From assembly GCA_049487715.1 (NCBI GenBank), contig CP150555.1, forward strand, positions 62,001-126,000: a stretch of DNA of 64,000 nt. Reading direction: 5' to 3'. The notes below the pieces were generated by a model. It worked only from the letters and a program-made list of their open reading frames with translations. It had not been told where the DNA came from and made no database searches. This DNA is from Pycnococcus provasolii (lineage: Eukaryota > Chlorophyta > Pseudoscourfieldiophyceae > Pseudoscourfieldiales). This document shows positions 1-8,703 of the stretch, in pieces. Each line of letters opens with the position of its first letter. Position 1 is the first letter of the stretch. A program made the translations under genes and the position numbers.

Positions 1-757
1 CTTCGCTTTCCTGTGCGGGTGGTGTCGCGGTGGCGGTGGCGGTGGCGGTTGAGGTGGAGGAGGAGGAGGAGGAGGCATCATCGTCCGCGGCAGACGCCTC
101 GGCCTCCGATGTTGCCGTCGTTGCAACGTCGTCGCCGGTCCGCTTGGATAACTTCGTCTCTCCTTCTACGATGCTCGCCACAACAGGCCCAAACTGCCGT
201 TCGATGGACTCGAACGTCACCATCTCCGTGTCCTCGACGGTGTCGTGCAAGAGCGCCGCGCACAGCGTGTCCGTGTCCGCCCGAAGCTGTGCGAGGATGA
301 CGCACACCTCCACGGGGTGGATGATGAACGGCTCGCCGCTCTTTCTCCTCTGTCCGTCGTGAGCGTGGAACGCGACGGCGAGCGCGTCGCGCACGCGCTC
401 GCGCTCGCCTTTCGACGTGAGGTAAGACACGGCGGGTAGCAGCGTTTCGTGCCAGAGGGAGTGTGGCGTCGGTTCGGTGGGTATGCTTTCGTTCGAGGTT
501 GCAGAAGCTTCGCATCTCTGTCGTCTTTGCCGTGGTCTGAGAGTGATGTGATTCAGCCGTGGACTTGGTGCGACGTGCGTGCCGAGTCGTCCGGAGCACG
601 ACGCCGACGTCCCGAGTCGTCCGGAGCACGACGCCGACGTCCCTCGGTTGGCGGTAGCGCTGGTGGTGGTGGTGGTGGTGGTGGTGCGCGCACGCACCGG
701 CGCGCGAGAAACACCAGCTTGGGTGTGCCCACCACATCGATGCAGCAGAGCAACCAT
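1..757 (-). CDS. RSH: RelA/SpoT homologue (RSH), N-terminal part; gene runs off the window
   Basis: About 252 codons are present, starting at the ATG at 757 and open to the window edge. The frame was translated directly from the sequence, because neighbouring overlapping frames are also open. The N-terminus (MVALLHRCGG..., then eight Thr and a duplicated 10-residue block) looks like an organelle, probably plastid, transit peptide. From about residue 120 the protein matches the HD (ppGpp hydrolase) domain: RKSGEPFIIHPVEV, then LLHDTVEDT with the HD pair near residues 171-172. After FGPVVASIVEGETKLSK comes a Ser/Thr/Ala-rich low-complexity stretch that reaches the edge. Plastid RSH enzymes make or break (p)ppGpp and tune plastid transcription and translation. 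The synthetase and TGS/ACT regions would lie outside the window, so bifunctionality cannot be judged. Family call is strong; targeting is inferred. Confidence 0.88.
   Translation of the reverse strand, partial: MVALLHRCGGHTQAGVSRAPVRARTTTTTTTTSATANRGTSASCSGRLGTSASCSGRLGTHVAPSPRLNHITLRPRQRRQRCEASATSNESIPTEPTPHSLWHETLLPAVSYLTSKGERERVRDALAVAFHAHDGQRRKSGEPFIIHPVEVCVILAQLRADTDTLCAALLHDTVEDTEMVTFESIERQFGPVVASIVEGETKLSKRTGDDVATTATSEAEASAADDDASSSSSSTSTATATATATPPAQESE
583..642. repeat. Two exact copies of a 30-bp unit in the RSH leader
   Basis: Units at 583-612 and 613-642 are identical. In the RSH reading frame they encode two tandem copies of a 10-residue block inside the putative transit peptide, so the duplication keeps the frame. 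Confidence 0.9.
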
Positions 758-1355
758 GATATGAAGCCCCAGACAGAGCAGCAAGTATAGCCTATATATA
801 GCCAAACAAGACAGAAATTAATGAGCGAAAAACTAACACGCAAGCTAACACAATCCAACGAACTAACTAACACGTAACCTAACCACCACTACACTGAAGT
901 TAATGAAGTGAATGAAGCCAGGAGAGCCAGGAAGCGTGAGATCCCCAGGGAGCGTGAGCGTGAGCGTGAGGGGTGCACCGGAGCAGGAGCGAGTGAACGA
1001 GATGGAGATGAACGGGGACGGGTAGGGCAATGCGTGCCGTGCACAATGGAGGAGGAAAGGGGAGCGAGAAGGGAAGGGGAGGGGAGGGGAGGGGAGGGGA
1101 GGGGAGGGGAGGGCAGAGGGGAGAATTGGCAGAGTGCTCTGGGCGACATCGGGGGGGGGGGGGGGGAGCGACCCAACCACCCAGGGACACCGTGTTTGTT
1201 TGCACACTTGCACATACATACATAGTTGGTACTTCGTACGGGTACGATAAAACCCTAACCCCTAACCCCTCACCGCCTACCGTAGCTAGAACCCCTATCA
1301 TGGCGATGAGATGAAAACAACACAACATGGTAGTTCGTATGTGACACTCTCCTTT
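758..1355. other. Spacer upstream of RSH with purine tracts and a telomere-like motif
   Basis: No convincing gene. It holds a GGGGA-type purine tract (1070-1113), a run of 16 G (1151-1166), a TACGATA element (1243-1249) and a telomere-like AAACCCTAACCCC tract (1249-1269). Both flanking genes are on the minus strand, so it holds the RSH promoter and the 3' end of the methyltransferase gene. Confidence 0.7.
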
Positions 1356-2591
1356 CTAGCGGCGTCCCTTGTTCACAGCCGCGGCGAACGACGTGCTGCC
1401 ACCTGCGCCGTACTTAGCGTTGGCGATGCGGCCGTGCTTCGCGAGCTCCATCGCATCCTCCTTCGGGTGGCCTGTGCCAGTCACCTCGTTGCCGACGCTC
1501 ACCCAGAAGTCGCGCAGGTTGTTCTTACGTGCGAAAATCTCCAGGTACCGGCCATTCGGAACGAGACTCTCGACGATGTGGTAAATCTCCTCAGGCTTCT
1601 GGCTCTGGCCACGACGCTCGCTGAAGATGATGTCGCACTCAACACCCTCGCGTGCTGGCGCCGGCGTGAACGGCACCATTTCCACCGGACGCAAAGTCGC
1701 CGCCGCCGCACCTTCGCCCTCCTCCTCCTCCTCCTCCTCCTGCTGCGCCGCCTTCTCGCCCTCCTCATTCTCATCCTCCAAGGGAACTGTCGTGTAAACA
1801 ATCGTCGGTTCCTTCGAGTACGTCGGAGGGCTTTTGGGATCCGTTCGCTTCTTGCCGACGAGGCAAACCTCCTTCGCGTGCTGCAGGTAGTACCCGTGGC
1901 TCTTCGCGAGGCGTCTGTTCACGGTGGACTTGACCCACACAATCTCGTCGACAATATCGTATCCCCACTTCTTGAACATATCAATCGACAGCTTGTACTT
2001 CGCGTTGATGACCCAGATGAGAAGGTACCCCTCCGTCTGAAGCGAGTCGATCGGAAGGTTTTTGATGTCTTCGTCCGTAAGCTGGCTGTAGCCGAGCGCG
2101 ACGCCTCGCGTCGGGTTTGCCGTCGCCAGCTGCCAAGGCGGGTCCATCATGATGACGTCAAATTTCGTCGCTTCGATGAGCCGAGTCCAGTCGTAGAGCG
2201 TGACGTTGACGTGAATCGGTATGCACTGATTCGGCACCTGCCACTCGCTGGGATCGAGGTCGTCGACATTCCCGAGCACGAGTCCGTCTTTCTCCACCTG
2301 CTCGAGCCACGCCGCCTTTTCGTCCTTCTCCGGCGACGCCGCGATTGTCAGCTCGCTCTCGTCGTCGGACACGTCGACGTTGTGCTTGCTGAGCCGTGCA
2401 CGCAACGCGTTGATCGCCTCTCTGAGTTTGTTGATGGCGTCGCACTGTTCTTCGGCGGTTGTCGGAGAGAAGGAGCCTGAGAGGAGTTTGGACACCAAGG
2501 CGGCATCGGCGAGCTCGGGAAGAGGCGGCTGGACGTCGTCTATTGTCGCCTCTGTGCGTGCGCGCTTAGGCGACGGCGCGACGTTCTCCAT
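1356..2591 (-). CDS. MT-A70 family N6-adenine methyltransferase, MTA1-like (candidate DNA 6mA writer)
   Basis: 411 aa from the ATG at 2591; a longer upstream reading has no better ATG. The N-terminus (to about 110) is acidic and helical, with a basic PKRAR patch that may act in nuclear import. The catalytic DPPW motif is at residues 150-153, followed by NPTRGV, EGYLLIWVINAKY (188-199), DEIVWVK, the YYLQHAKEVCLVG segment (234-246) and FSERRGQSQKPEEIY (323-337). These last motifs agree better, from memory of the families, with the ciliate/algal/basal-fungal MTA1 (AMT1) clade of DNA adenine methyltransferases than with METTL3 or METTL4. An acidic Glu-rich insertion (about 271-300) interrupts the domain between conserved blocks. 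The family is certain; DNA rather than RNA as substrate is inference from clade-like motifs. Confidence 0.85.
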   Translation of the reverse strand: MENVAPSPKRARTEATIDDVQPPLPELADAALVSKLLSGSFSPTTAEEQCDAINKLREAINALRARLSKHNVDVSDDESELTIAASPEKDEKAAWLEQVEKDGLVLGNVDDLDPSEWQVPNQCIPIHVNVTLYDWTRLIEATKFDVIMMDPPWQLATANPTRGVALGYSQLTDEDIKNLPIDSLQTEGYLLIWVINAKYKLSIDMFKKWGYDIVDEIVWVKSTVNRRLAKSHGYYLQHAKEVCLVGKKRTDPKSPPTYSKEPTIVYTTVPLEDENEEGEKAAQQEEEEEEEGEGAAAATLRPVEMVPFTPAPAREGVECDIIFSERRGQSQKPEEIYHIVESLVPNGRYLEIFARKNNLRDFWVSVGNEVTGTGHPKEDAMELAKHGRIANAKYGAGGSTSFAAAVNKGRR

Positions 2592-3755
2592 GTTTTTTTG
2601 ATTTGTGAAATACTGTACGACGGGCTGACGGGAGGGGGGCGGGAAGGGATTGGAAATTGGAAGGAAGAAAAGGCGCCAAAAGTCCATGCATAATTATTGG
2701 GGGTTTATCGGGGGTTTGTCGGGGGCGGGCGACATCTTGTTTGGGGGTTTCCTCCGTGATGCTCGTCCGAATGCTCGTTTTGAGTTTTGACCACCCCCTT
2801 GACGTGTCCATGCAAGGTCCTCAAAATCTCCATGAGATCGCTCAAATATTCATCAGAATCACTGAGGTTTTTAGACCAGTTTGTTTTGGAAAATTGGCAA
2901 AATGCGCTGTGAAAATCCGAAACGACTACCCTATAGGTATAAAGAATTCCGCGTTCTCAAACGGCTCCATAGACTTGGCCTGAACGTCCATGCAGGAGGT
3001 TTTTGAAAGAAGAAACGACCTTCCAACGGTCTCTACCCGCTTAGGGAATTCGTCGCGGAAAAACACCTATAAGCTATTTTTCCGCATATATTTTTGTGAA
3101 AAATACATCACACTCTCTCGTGTACAACGAATATTGACAGAACAAAGGAGAGGGATGGTCCTTTTCTGTTCTGTACTGTTTGTGCCCATTTTCCGCCGGT
3201 TTGCCGTCCATCGTGAGGGCTTGCGTGCACTTGAGGGCGAGGGGAGCGGGCGGAGCGGTTGTTGTCAACGTTGTGAAACGTTGTTGTTTCCGCCAAAGTT
3301 TACCCTTCTACCACCTCCTCCCAACTCCCAAGAAAAAAACACCGGTCGGAAAAGCGAAAAGCGCAACGTCTCCCCGAGAAGACTGACTAAGAAATTTATC
3401 CGGAGAATTTGGTCGATGAACCTGGTCCATGAATTCCTGCCACGTCTACAACCCTAGGCCCCGCCAGACGCGCAGCCGCCAGAGCTCCCAGACTCCTCTC
3501 GACAACAACAACGCGCTCCCCACACGCCATTTCACACGCCATTTCGTTCAACTCCTCGCCTCGCCTTGACTTGTTTCGACTCTCACTTGCTAGGCAGTAG
3601 TGACTTGTGAGTAGATACTGTACGTTCGTATCTCGTGCGTGGGTTAGTACGAGTACTCATAGTTCATACTACCGTACTACGTAGTACTTCATTCTGTACG
3701 TCAAAAGAAGGAACAGAAGAGAAAGAGAAAAAGCTTCTTGTTCTCTCTGTGTGTC
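2592..3755. other. Divergent spacer between the methyltransferase and GST-like genes
   Basis: No gene recognised. It contains a G-rich GGGGGTTTATCGGGGGTTTG tract (2698-2720) related to the TTCGGGGTT element, a relatively AT-rich middle part, three occurrences of GTCCATGCA (near 2682, 2807 and 2988), and an AACCCTAGG motif near 3450. Open frames here have no family features and look fortuitous. Confidence 0.6.
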
Positions 3756-4646
3756 ATGGCGTTCTCTTGGCCGACACACACGCACCAACACGCACCTGGT
3801 GCGCAAACTAGCCTGACCAACCCGAGCGCCGGATATCCCTCAGCCATCATTGGCGCAGCGCGACGCTCGCTCGCTACGCAGCCTGCCGCCGTCGCGCGAG
3901 CGGCGAGGGAACGACAGCGAAAAACGCAAGCCGTGCAGCATGACAACAGCCGAGTCGTGCTCTTCACGCACCCTGCAAGTCGGGGCAAGATTGTCGAGTG
4001 GTACGTGCAGGAGAAAAACCTCGCAAACCGCGTCGAGTTTCGGGAAATGGACATGAAGGCGGGCGAGCACAAGTCGTCCGGATTTCTTCGTGTCAACCCG
4101 TTCGGAAGACTTCCTGCCATGTCCGTGCTCGACGAGGACACGGGAAACGAACTGTACAGCCTGCACGAGTCGGGAGCGCTACTTCTCACGCTTGCGGAGA
4201 TGGCAGGGGAGACGGACACGCCTGAAAAACGCGCCGTGGCGAGCCAGTGGGCACTCTTCGCCAACTCCACGCTGGGGAATGCGTTGTTTGTCGAGGCGTT
4301 CCGCGACAAGCAGATGCCCGCGGTGATGAGAACACTCGACGCTATGCTAGCTGAGCGCGACTACCTCTCTGGCGAGGGACCGCGAGGTAGCTTCACCGTG
4401 GGTGACGTCGCCGTTGGCGCGTACCTGCTGTACGTGCCGCTGTTCTTTCCGCACGTCACCTTCGAGGAGTACCCGAACGTCTGCAAGTACATGGCAAACC
4501 TAAGCTCTCGGCAGGCGTACCAGTCGACGCTCGGCGCTCGCATCGACGGTGCCGCAGGCGGATCGGCGCCTCCGGCAAGTCACATGCCAGCAGGCGGTGA
4601 CAAGCAGGCGGCGGTGATGTCAGCGTCGGCGGCACAAAGTGCATAG
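3756..4646 (+). CDS. Glutathione S-transferase-like protein, probably organellar
   Basis: 296 aa from the ATG at 3756. Residues 1-65 are rich in Ser, Ala and Arg and low in acidic residues, which suggests an organelle presequence. From there a thioredoxin-fold GST N-domain is visible (RVVLFTHPASRGKIVEWYVQE, then VNPFGRLPAMSV, the usual cis-Pro region, and LHESGALLLTLAE). An all-helical C-domain follows, with SGEGPRGSFTVGDVAVGAYL matching the GST helix-6 N-capping box (the F/LTxAD region). The C-terminal 35 residues are low-complexity Gly/Ala/Ser. A TGTAA box lies about 65 bp after the stop. The subclass and substrate cannot be assigned; a GST-like structural or EF1B-gamma-like role is possible. 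Confidence 0.8.
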   Translation: MAFSWPTHTHQHAPGAQTSLTNPSAGYPSAIIGAARRSLATQPAAVARAARERQRKTQAVQHDNSRVVLFTHPASRGKIVEWYVQEKNLANRVEFREMDMKAGEHKSSGFLRVNPFGRLPAMSVLDEDTGNELYSLHESGALLLTLAEMAGETDTPEKRAVASQWALFANSTLGNALFVEAFRDKQMPAVMRTLDAMLAERDYLSGEGPRGSFTVGDVAVGAYLLYVPLFFPHVTFEEYPNVCKYMANLSSRQAYQSTLGARIDGAAGGSAPPASHMPAGGDKQAAVMSASAAQSA

Positions 4647-4726
4647 CTCGCCCAGAGCTAAACAAAACGAAACCAAAAACCTGAGAAAAACCTAAATGAA
4701 CAAAGGGTTAGTTTGTAACACTCATG

Positions 4727-4730
<4 letters not shown>

Positions 4731-4768
<38 letters not shown>
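4731..4768. repeat. (CA)n microsatellite
   Basis: Nearly perfect CA dinucleotide run between the convergent 3' ends of the GST-like gene and the uS7m gene. Confidence 0.95.
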
Positions 4769-4771
4769 AGC

Positions 4772-5713
4772 TCACCACCAACGGTAGTGCGTGTATGCGC
4801 GGTTCGCCTCCGCTAGCCTGTGCAAGTCGTCGCGCTTCTGCAGCGCGCCACCCTCGCCTCTCAGTGTCTCTCTCCACGTGTTCGCAAGCCACCGGGATGA
4901 GGCCCCACCTTTTCCTGGTGGCGGCTGCTTCGGTGCAGTCCCACGCAATGTTTTCAGATGTCCCTGGGCAGTCTTTTGCAGAAAGCTCAGGCCTAGGAAA
5001 CGGCTTCGGTGCGAGCTGCAGATTTTTGGAACTTGCAGTCTGTTAGCTCCTACACGAACACCTTTCGTCTCCAGCGCGGGCATGGAGCGTTCCATCGCCA
5101 CGCACGCGAGAGTCTGCCTGGATTTAGGCAGCTGACCTGTCCCGTTAAGTCCCGTTTGCGTCGGTGCCGCTTCGCCATCCTCCTTTCGCCACTGCGCCTT
5201 GAGCGACTTGAGTGCGTCCATGTAGACACGAAGTGCCTTGGCTCGTCGACCGTGTCGCATGAGGCTCTGCACCGCCGCTCGGCTTAGAATGTCGTCCGGT
5301 TTCATGGACGTCGCCTTTTTTTTCCTCCATCTGTGTTTCCAGCTTCTGGGTATGAGTGCGTCGTCCCACTGCGGCGTCGAGTTGGGCGCGCCACCACCAG
5401 GCACGAACCCTTTCGTCGTCGCAGCTGCTGCAAATCCTCGTGTAAAACCACCAGTGGCTCCTCGCAGCATGGATTCATTTGCGCACCCCATAAAGGACGT
5501 GTAGTATCCTCCAGATGTGTTGGAAGATCTTTCCCCAGCTAGTTTACGCAAGTTTCCCAAGGAGGCGAAGCACGAGGACGTGAGATGAGCACAGGGCACA
5601 AATAACGTACGGCCTAACGGGAGCACCCGGTTCTCAACTCCAGACGGCTGCCAGATACCAGACACCAGACGGCTGCTGGCGGTGGCGCACAGACGCGAGG
5701 GGAGGGCAGCCAT
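4772..5713 (-). CDS. Mitochondrial small-subunit ribosomal protein uS7m
   Basis: 313 aa from the ATG at 5713, which begins MAALPSRLCATASSRLV, a typical mitochondrial presequence; the frame is open further upstream but that part looks like untranslated leader. uS7 features are spread over the second half: KPDDILSRAAVQSLMRHGRRAKALRVYMDAL, the conserved helix, then ALETKGVRVGANRLQVP, and the C-terminal LAEANRAYTHYRWW, which is the uS7 AxxNRAxxHYRW ending. A long Ala/Gly-rich region separates presequence and domain. uS7 binds the 3' major domain of small-subunit rRNA near the E site. It is divergent from the DUF1295 gene with 154 bp between start codons. Confidence 0.82.
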   Translation of the reverse strand: MAALPSRLCATASSRLVSGIWQPSGVENRVLPLGRTLFVPCAHLTSSCFASLGNLRKLAGERSSNTSGGYYTSFMGCANESMLRGATGGFTRGFAAAATTKGFVPGGGAPNSTPQWDDALIPRSWKHRWRKKKATSMKPDDILSRAAVQSLMRHGRRAKALRVYMDALKSLKAQWRKEDGEAAPTQTGLNGTGQLPKSRQTLACVAMERSMPALETKGVRVGANRLQVPKICSSHRSRFLGLSFLQKTAQGHLKTLRGTAPKQPPPGKGGASSRWLANTWRETLRGEGGALQKRDDLHRLAEANRAYTHYRWW

Positions 5714-5867
5714 GGGGCTGGCTGGGACGACGGACGAGGGAAGAGGGACGAGGGGGGGAGGGAACCTACGACAGCGCAGGCGGTAGCGGCAACGGAAACC
5801 AACCCCCAATCGCATCCTCGCACGATTCCGCCCTTCTATTCCGCCCGTCTCGTCCACCACTTTCGGC

Positions 5868-6887
5868 ATGATGGCCCCTCCCTCTTTGCAGCAGCTCATG
5901 CTCGGTGTTGACGCGCCGTCCCTGTTTACGCTCGCGCTCTGCGCGCTCTTCGCCGCGTACTCGTTCCTGCGATCGCTCGTCGACAACAACTACAGCCACA
6001 CAGACAGACTCTGGTCAATCACGCCGGCCGTATACAGCATCGTATACGCGATCCACACGCACATGTCATGCCCCACCCACGACGATCGCGCTCTTCTCAT
6101 GGCTGCGCTCGCAGCAATTTGGGCGGTGCGTCTCACCTACAACTTCGCGAGAAAGGGTGGTTACGCCAAGGACGGCGAAGACTACCGGTGGGCTGTACTC
6201 AAGCAAGAGTACATCACAAATCCTGTGGCTTGGCAACTGTTCAACCTCACCTTCATCGCCGGATACCAGCACATCCTGCTGTGGCTCATCGCCACCCCGA
6301 GCCAAGCTGCGTATGCCGCGTCGTGTGCCGCCACGCTTAAGGGCAAGCACAGTGCGACGCCGGCACTCAACGCCCTCGACGCTGTCGCCACCATTGGGTT
6401 TCTCACCAGCCTCTTGGTTGAGACCATCGCTGACGAGCAGCAGTGGCACTACTACGCGAAGCGAGACAAGCTTGGCTTCAACACGAAAGGCCTCTACAGT
6501 CTCTCGCGTCACCCCAACTTTGCGGCGGAGCAAGCCATCTGGTGGTTCTACGCGCTCTTCGCCGCAGCCGCGGCAGTCAGCGCTCCCGAAACCGACAACA
6601 CCGCTTGGTATTCGATGTGGTTGTTATCGTCGTCAAAGGCAAAGTCGAAGCACCTGGCAGTTAAGTTTGGTATCGAGTGGTTGAAATGGCCAGCCATGTA
6701 CTTCCTTGGTGCGTTCCTGCTCACGTTGCTCTTCCAAGGAAGCGCGCGATTTACGGAGTCCATCACGTGTCGCAAGTACAAGGCGTACGCTTCGTACCAG
6801 CGACAAGTCGCGATGTTTGTTCCGTGGCCATGGAAGCTGTTGTGGGCTGGTAGCGATCGGAAGCTGTTGGCTGGTCACGTTGCTTGA
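5868..6887 (+). CDS. DUF1295 / steroid 5-alpha-reductase-like membrane protein
   Basis: 339 aa with about seven hydrophobic segments. ATGs at 5868 and 5871 are adjacent; the first is used here. The DUF1295 family signature is clear: TDRLWSITPAVYSIVYA near the N-terminus, then after the middle helices QQWHYYAKRDKLGFNTKGLYSLSRHPNFAAEQAIWWF, the region that binds NADPH in 5-alpha-reductase and ICMT relatives, and a C-terminal CRKYKAYASYQRQVAMFVPW. Members are usually integral membrane reductases or of unknown reaction; the substrate is unknown. A TGTAA box occurs about 20 bp after the stop. No introns are needed. Confidence 0.88.
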   Translation: MMAPPSLQQLMLGVDAPSLFTLALCALFAAYSFLRSLVDNNYSHTDRLWSITPAVYSIVYAIHTHMSCPTHDDRALLMAALAAIWAVRLTYNFARKGGYAKDGEDYRWAVLKQEYITNPVAWQLFNLTFIAGYQHILLWLIATPSQAAYAASCAATLKGKHSATPALNALDAVATIGFLTSLLVETIADEQQWHYYAKRDKLGFNTKGLYSLSRHPNFAAEQAIWWFYALFAAAAAVSAPETDNTAWYSMWLLSSSKAKSKHLAVKFGIEWLKWPAMYFLGAFLLTLLFQGSARFTESITCRKYKAYASYQRQVAMFVPWPWKLLWAGSDRKLLAGHVA

Positions 6888-7204
6888 TTTTGCCCTGTAT
6901 TCGAATGCTTTGTAAGTACATTTCTAAGAGTTTGAGAAGAAAAAGCGCCCTGATAGAGTGATACAACCTTAAAAATCATCTGCGCAATGTACAAAAACGC
7001 GAAGTGAATGGCACCGGCGAATGGGCTGAATGGTGAAAGTGAATGGTGTGAATGGACAACCGCTGGATAGAGTAAAGTGCACTTCTTTACTGAATGAGGG
7101 ATCTCAGGAAAAAGCTTCACAAGGTTAGTTACTACTCGCGCGCGCGCGCCGGCCACTGGCGCATCAAGCAGCGCGGTGGTGGTCTCCTTTGCCTGTTCAC
7201 GTGC
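6888..7204. other. Short convergent spacer
   Basis: The 3' ends of the DUF1295 and TRAP-alpha genes face each other here. Apart from the TGTAA box near 6909 and a (CG)n run near 7138-7150 nothing is seen. Confidence 0.6.
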
Positions 7205-8094
7205 TCACGCCTTGCGGCGCTGCTTCGCCGACGAGTCGCTCTTCGACTTCTTCGTCGGGTCAGCGGACGTGCCCTTGAGCCACTCGTTCGCATTGCTGCC
7301 GCTGCTCGTCGAAGACTTCTTCGCAGTGGGCTTGGGCGTGATCTTCTTCGCCACGCTGCCGTAGAAGCGGTTGCCGATGGCGCCTATGATGCCCAGCATG
7401 CTCAGGTAGAGCGTAAGCGTCTGCAAGTCAAAGCTCGACTTCGGCTCGGCAATTGCGACGGTGTCGTTGAAGAAGGTGGTTGCGTACGACGTGCCGCTGC
7501 CCTTGGACTCGTAGAACACTGTCAGCGCAATGGTGAAGTCGCGCGGGTGCAGTGCCACGTCGGGCTTCAGGCCGTACTCAAGCGTCATCTGCGTGCCAGG
7601 GTTGGCAACGCGGCCGTACGGGTGGTACGTGAAGTTCTGCACGTAGATGCCGAAGTCCATTGGGCTGTTTATCGACCCCATGATACCCGTGACGTTCAGC
7701 GTCTCCTCGCCCGTGTTGCTGAAGGACATGAGCACCGACGCAAGCTCACCTGCGGGGAACGACTTTTTTGCGTTGTCGACAAACACGTACGCCGTCTCAA
7801 CGTCCTCGTGGCTCGCCGGCAAGTTTGTGAGTGGGTGGCCGTTCTTATACCCCATCTCTGGTGTTATGTTTCGTGTGTTGTGTGTGAGAAGGTTGTTGTC
7901 AGCTACTTGCACGCCAAACTTAAAGGCAACGAGGCACCAAGCCCACGTTGATCCAACGCCGGCCAGCTGGCCAGCTGGCCGGCGCCCACCCCTCCTCCCT
8001 CCCCGCCCCAGGTGGAAAGGTACGTACGCGCAGACACCAGCGAGGATGTCGCGAGCAGGCACGTCGTCGCGATCGTGGCGGTGATGGACTTCAT
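7205..8094 (-). CDS. SSR1: Translocon-associated protein alpha (TRAP-alpha/SSR1), two exons
   Basis: Reconstructed as exons 8094-8028 and 7905-7205 joined across a 122-bp GTACGT...AG intron, giving 255 aa. Splicing turns the N-terminus into a good ER signal peptide (MKSITATIATTCLLATSSLV, then SALA before Asp), which an unspliced reading would lack. The lumenal domain follows: ETAYVFVDNAKKSFPAGELASV, FGIYVQNFTYHPYGRVANPGTQ and TLEYGLKP match TRAP-alpha. One transmembrane segment (LYLSMLGIIGAIGNRFYG) leads to a Lys/Ser-rich cytosolic tail. N-glycosylation sequons are present. The protein is part of the ER translocon complex beside Sec61. The joined codon spans the intron in phase 1. Confidence is high for family and good for the intron. 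Confidence 0.87.
7906..8027 (-). other. Intron of the TRAP-alpha gene
   Basis: 5' splice site C|GTACGT at 8027, 3' site CAAG|TA at 7906. It contains a GGCCAGCTGGCCAGCTGGCCGG palindromic tract near 7961-7982. Removing it restores the signal-peptide cleavage site. Confidence 0.8.
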
Positions 8095-8703
8095 AGCTCT
8101 TGTCAAGCTCAAGGTTGCGTAGCGAATGGGAGCGCGGAGGAGGTGTTTTGGCGTGGGGCGATCGGGCGCCGATACCTAGGACCGTGCAATAAGGGGAGGG
8201 GGAAGGGGAGAGGGAGGGCTGGAGGGGGACGACGCAGGACCGACGCAACAACAAGCCGAAGTGGAAGAAGAGGAGACCGGGGAAGAGGAGTGGGTTGGAA
8301 CTTGGAAACCCTAGCCCAACCTTTCAACGTATGCGTGTTTGTCTATGCGTGTTGGGTAGCTCATCACAGCCTCATCACGGGTCAGAAGAACGGCTGGTCA
8401 GATAGAACTAGACTACCCATAGGCTACGATAGTCCTAGTCTAGGGAGGCGAGCACCAGCACCTGGAGGCCCACCAGCGAGCACAGTGGGTGGGTCGGTCA
8501 CGCATAAAGTAATCCCTGACTTACCATGACCGCTCGACGACACATGTGACAGACTAGTCTACTAGCTACAGCAGTAGCCCTCCCAAATGGTCGGCAACGC
8601 AAACAGAAGAATCAAGGTAATAGAGGTTATTTATTAAGGTTATTATTGTTAAAAAGTGTTCAACCGTGTCACACACGAAAAGGAAAGAAAGCAGCGAACA
8701 TTG
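8095..8703. other. Spacer between TRAP-alpha and the ABCF fusion gene
   Basis: No gene seen. It holds a purine-rich block (8190-8240), a telo-box-like AAACCCTAGCCC (8305-8317), and a cluster of TAGTCTAG elements (8408-8415 inverted, 8425-8443, and AGACTAGTCT at 8551-8560). Confidence 0.65.

Noticed and set aside
78-737. 219-aa His/Arg-rich frame on the minus strand
   Set aside because: The RSH motifs occur in another frame of the same strand; this frame is a compositional shadow.
1311-2480. 389-aa open frame on the plus strand
   Set aside because: It is the antisense of the MT-A70 gene, which has clear family motifs on the other strand; the antisense product is Arg/Leu-rich without any domain.
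2990-3457. 155-aa open frame between the methyltransferase and GST-like genes
   Set aside because: No start context, domain or codon bias like the neighbours; the region is relatively AT-rich and promoter-like.
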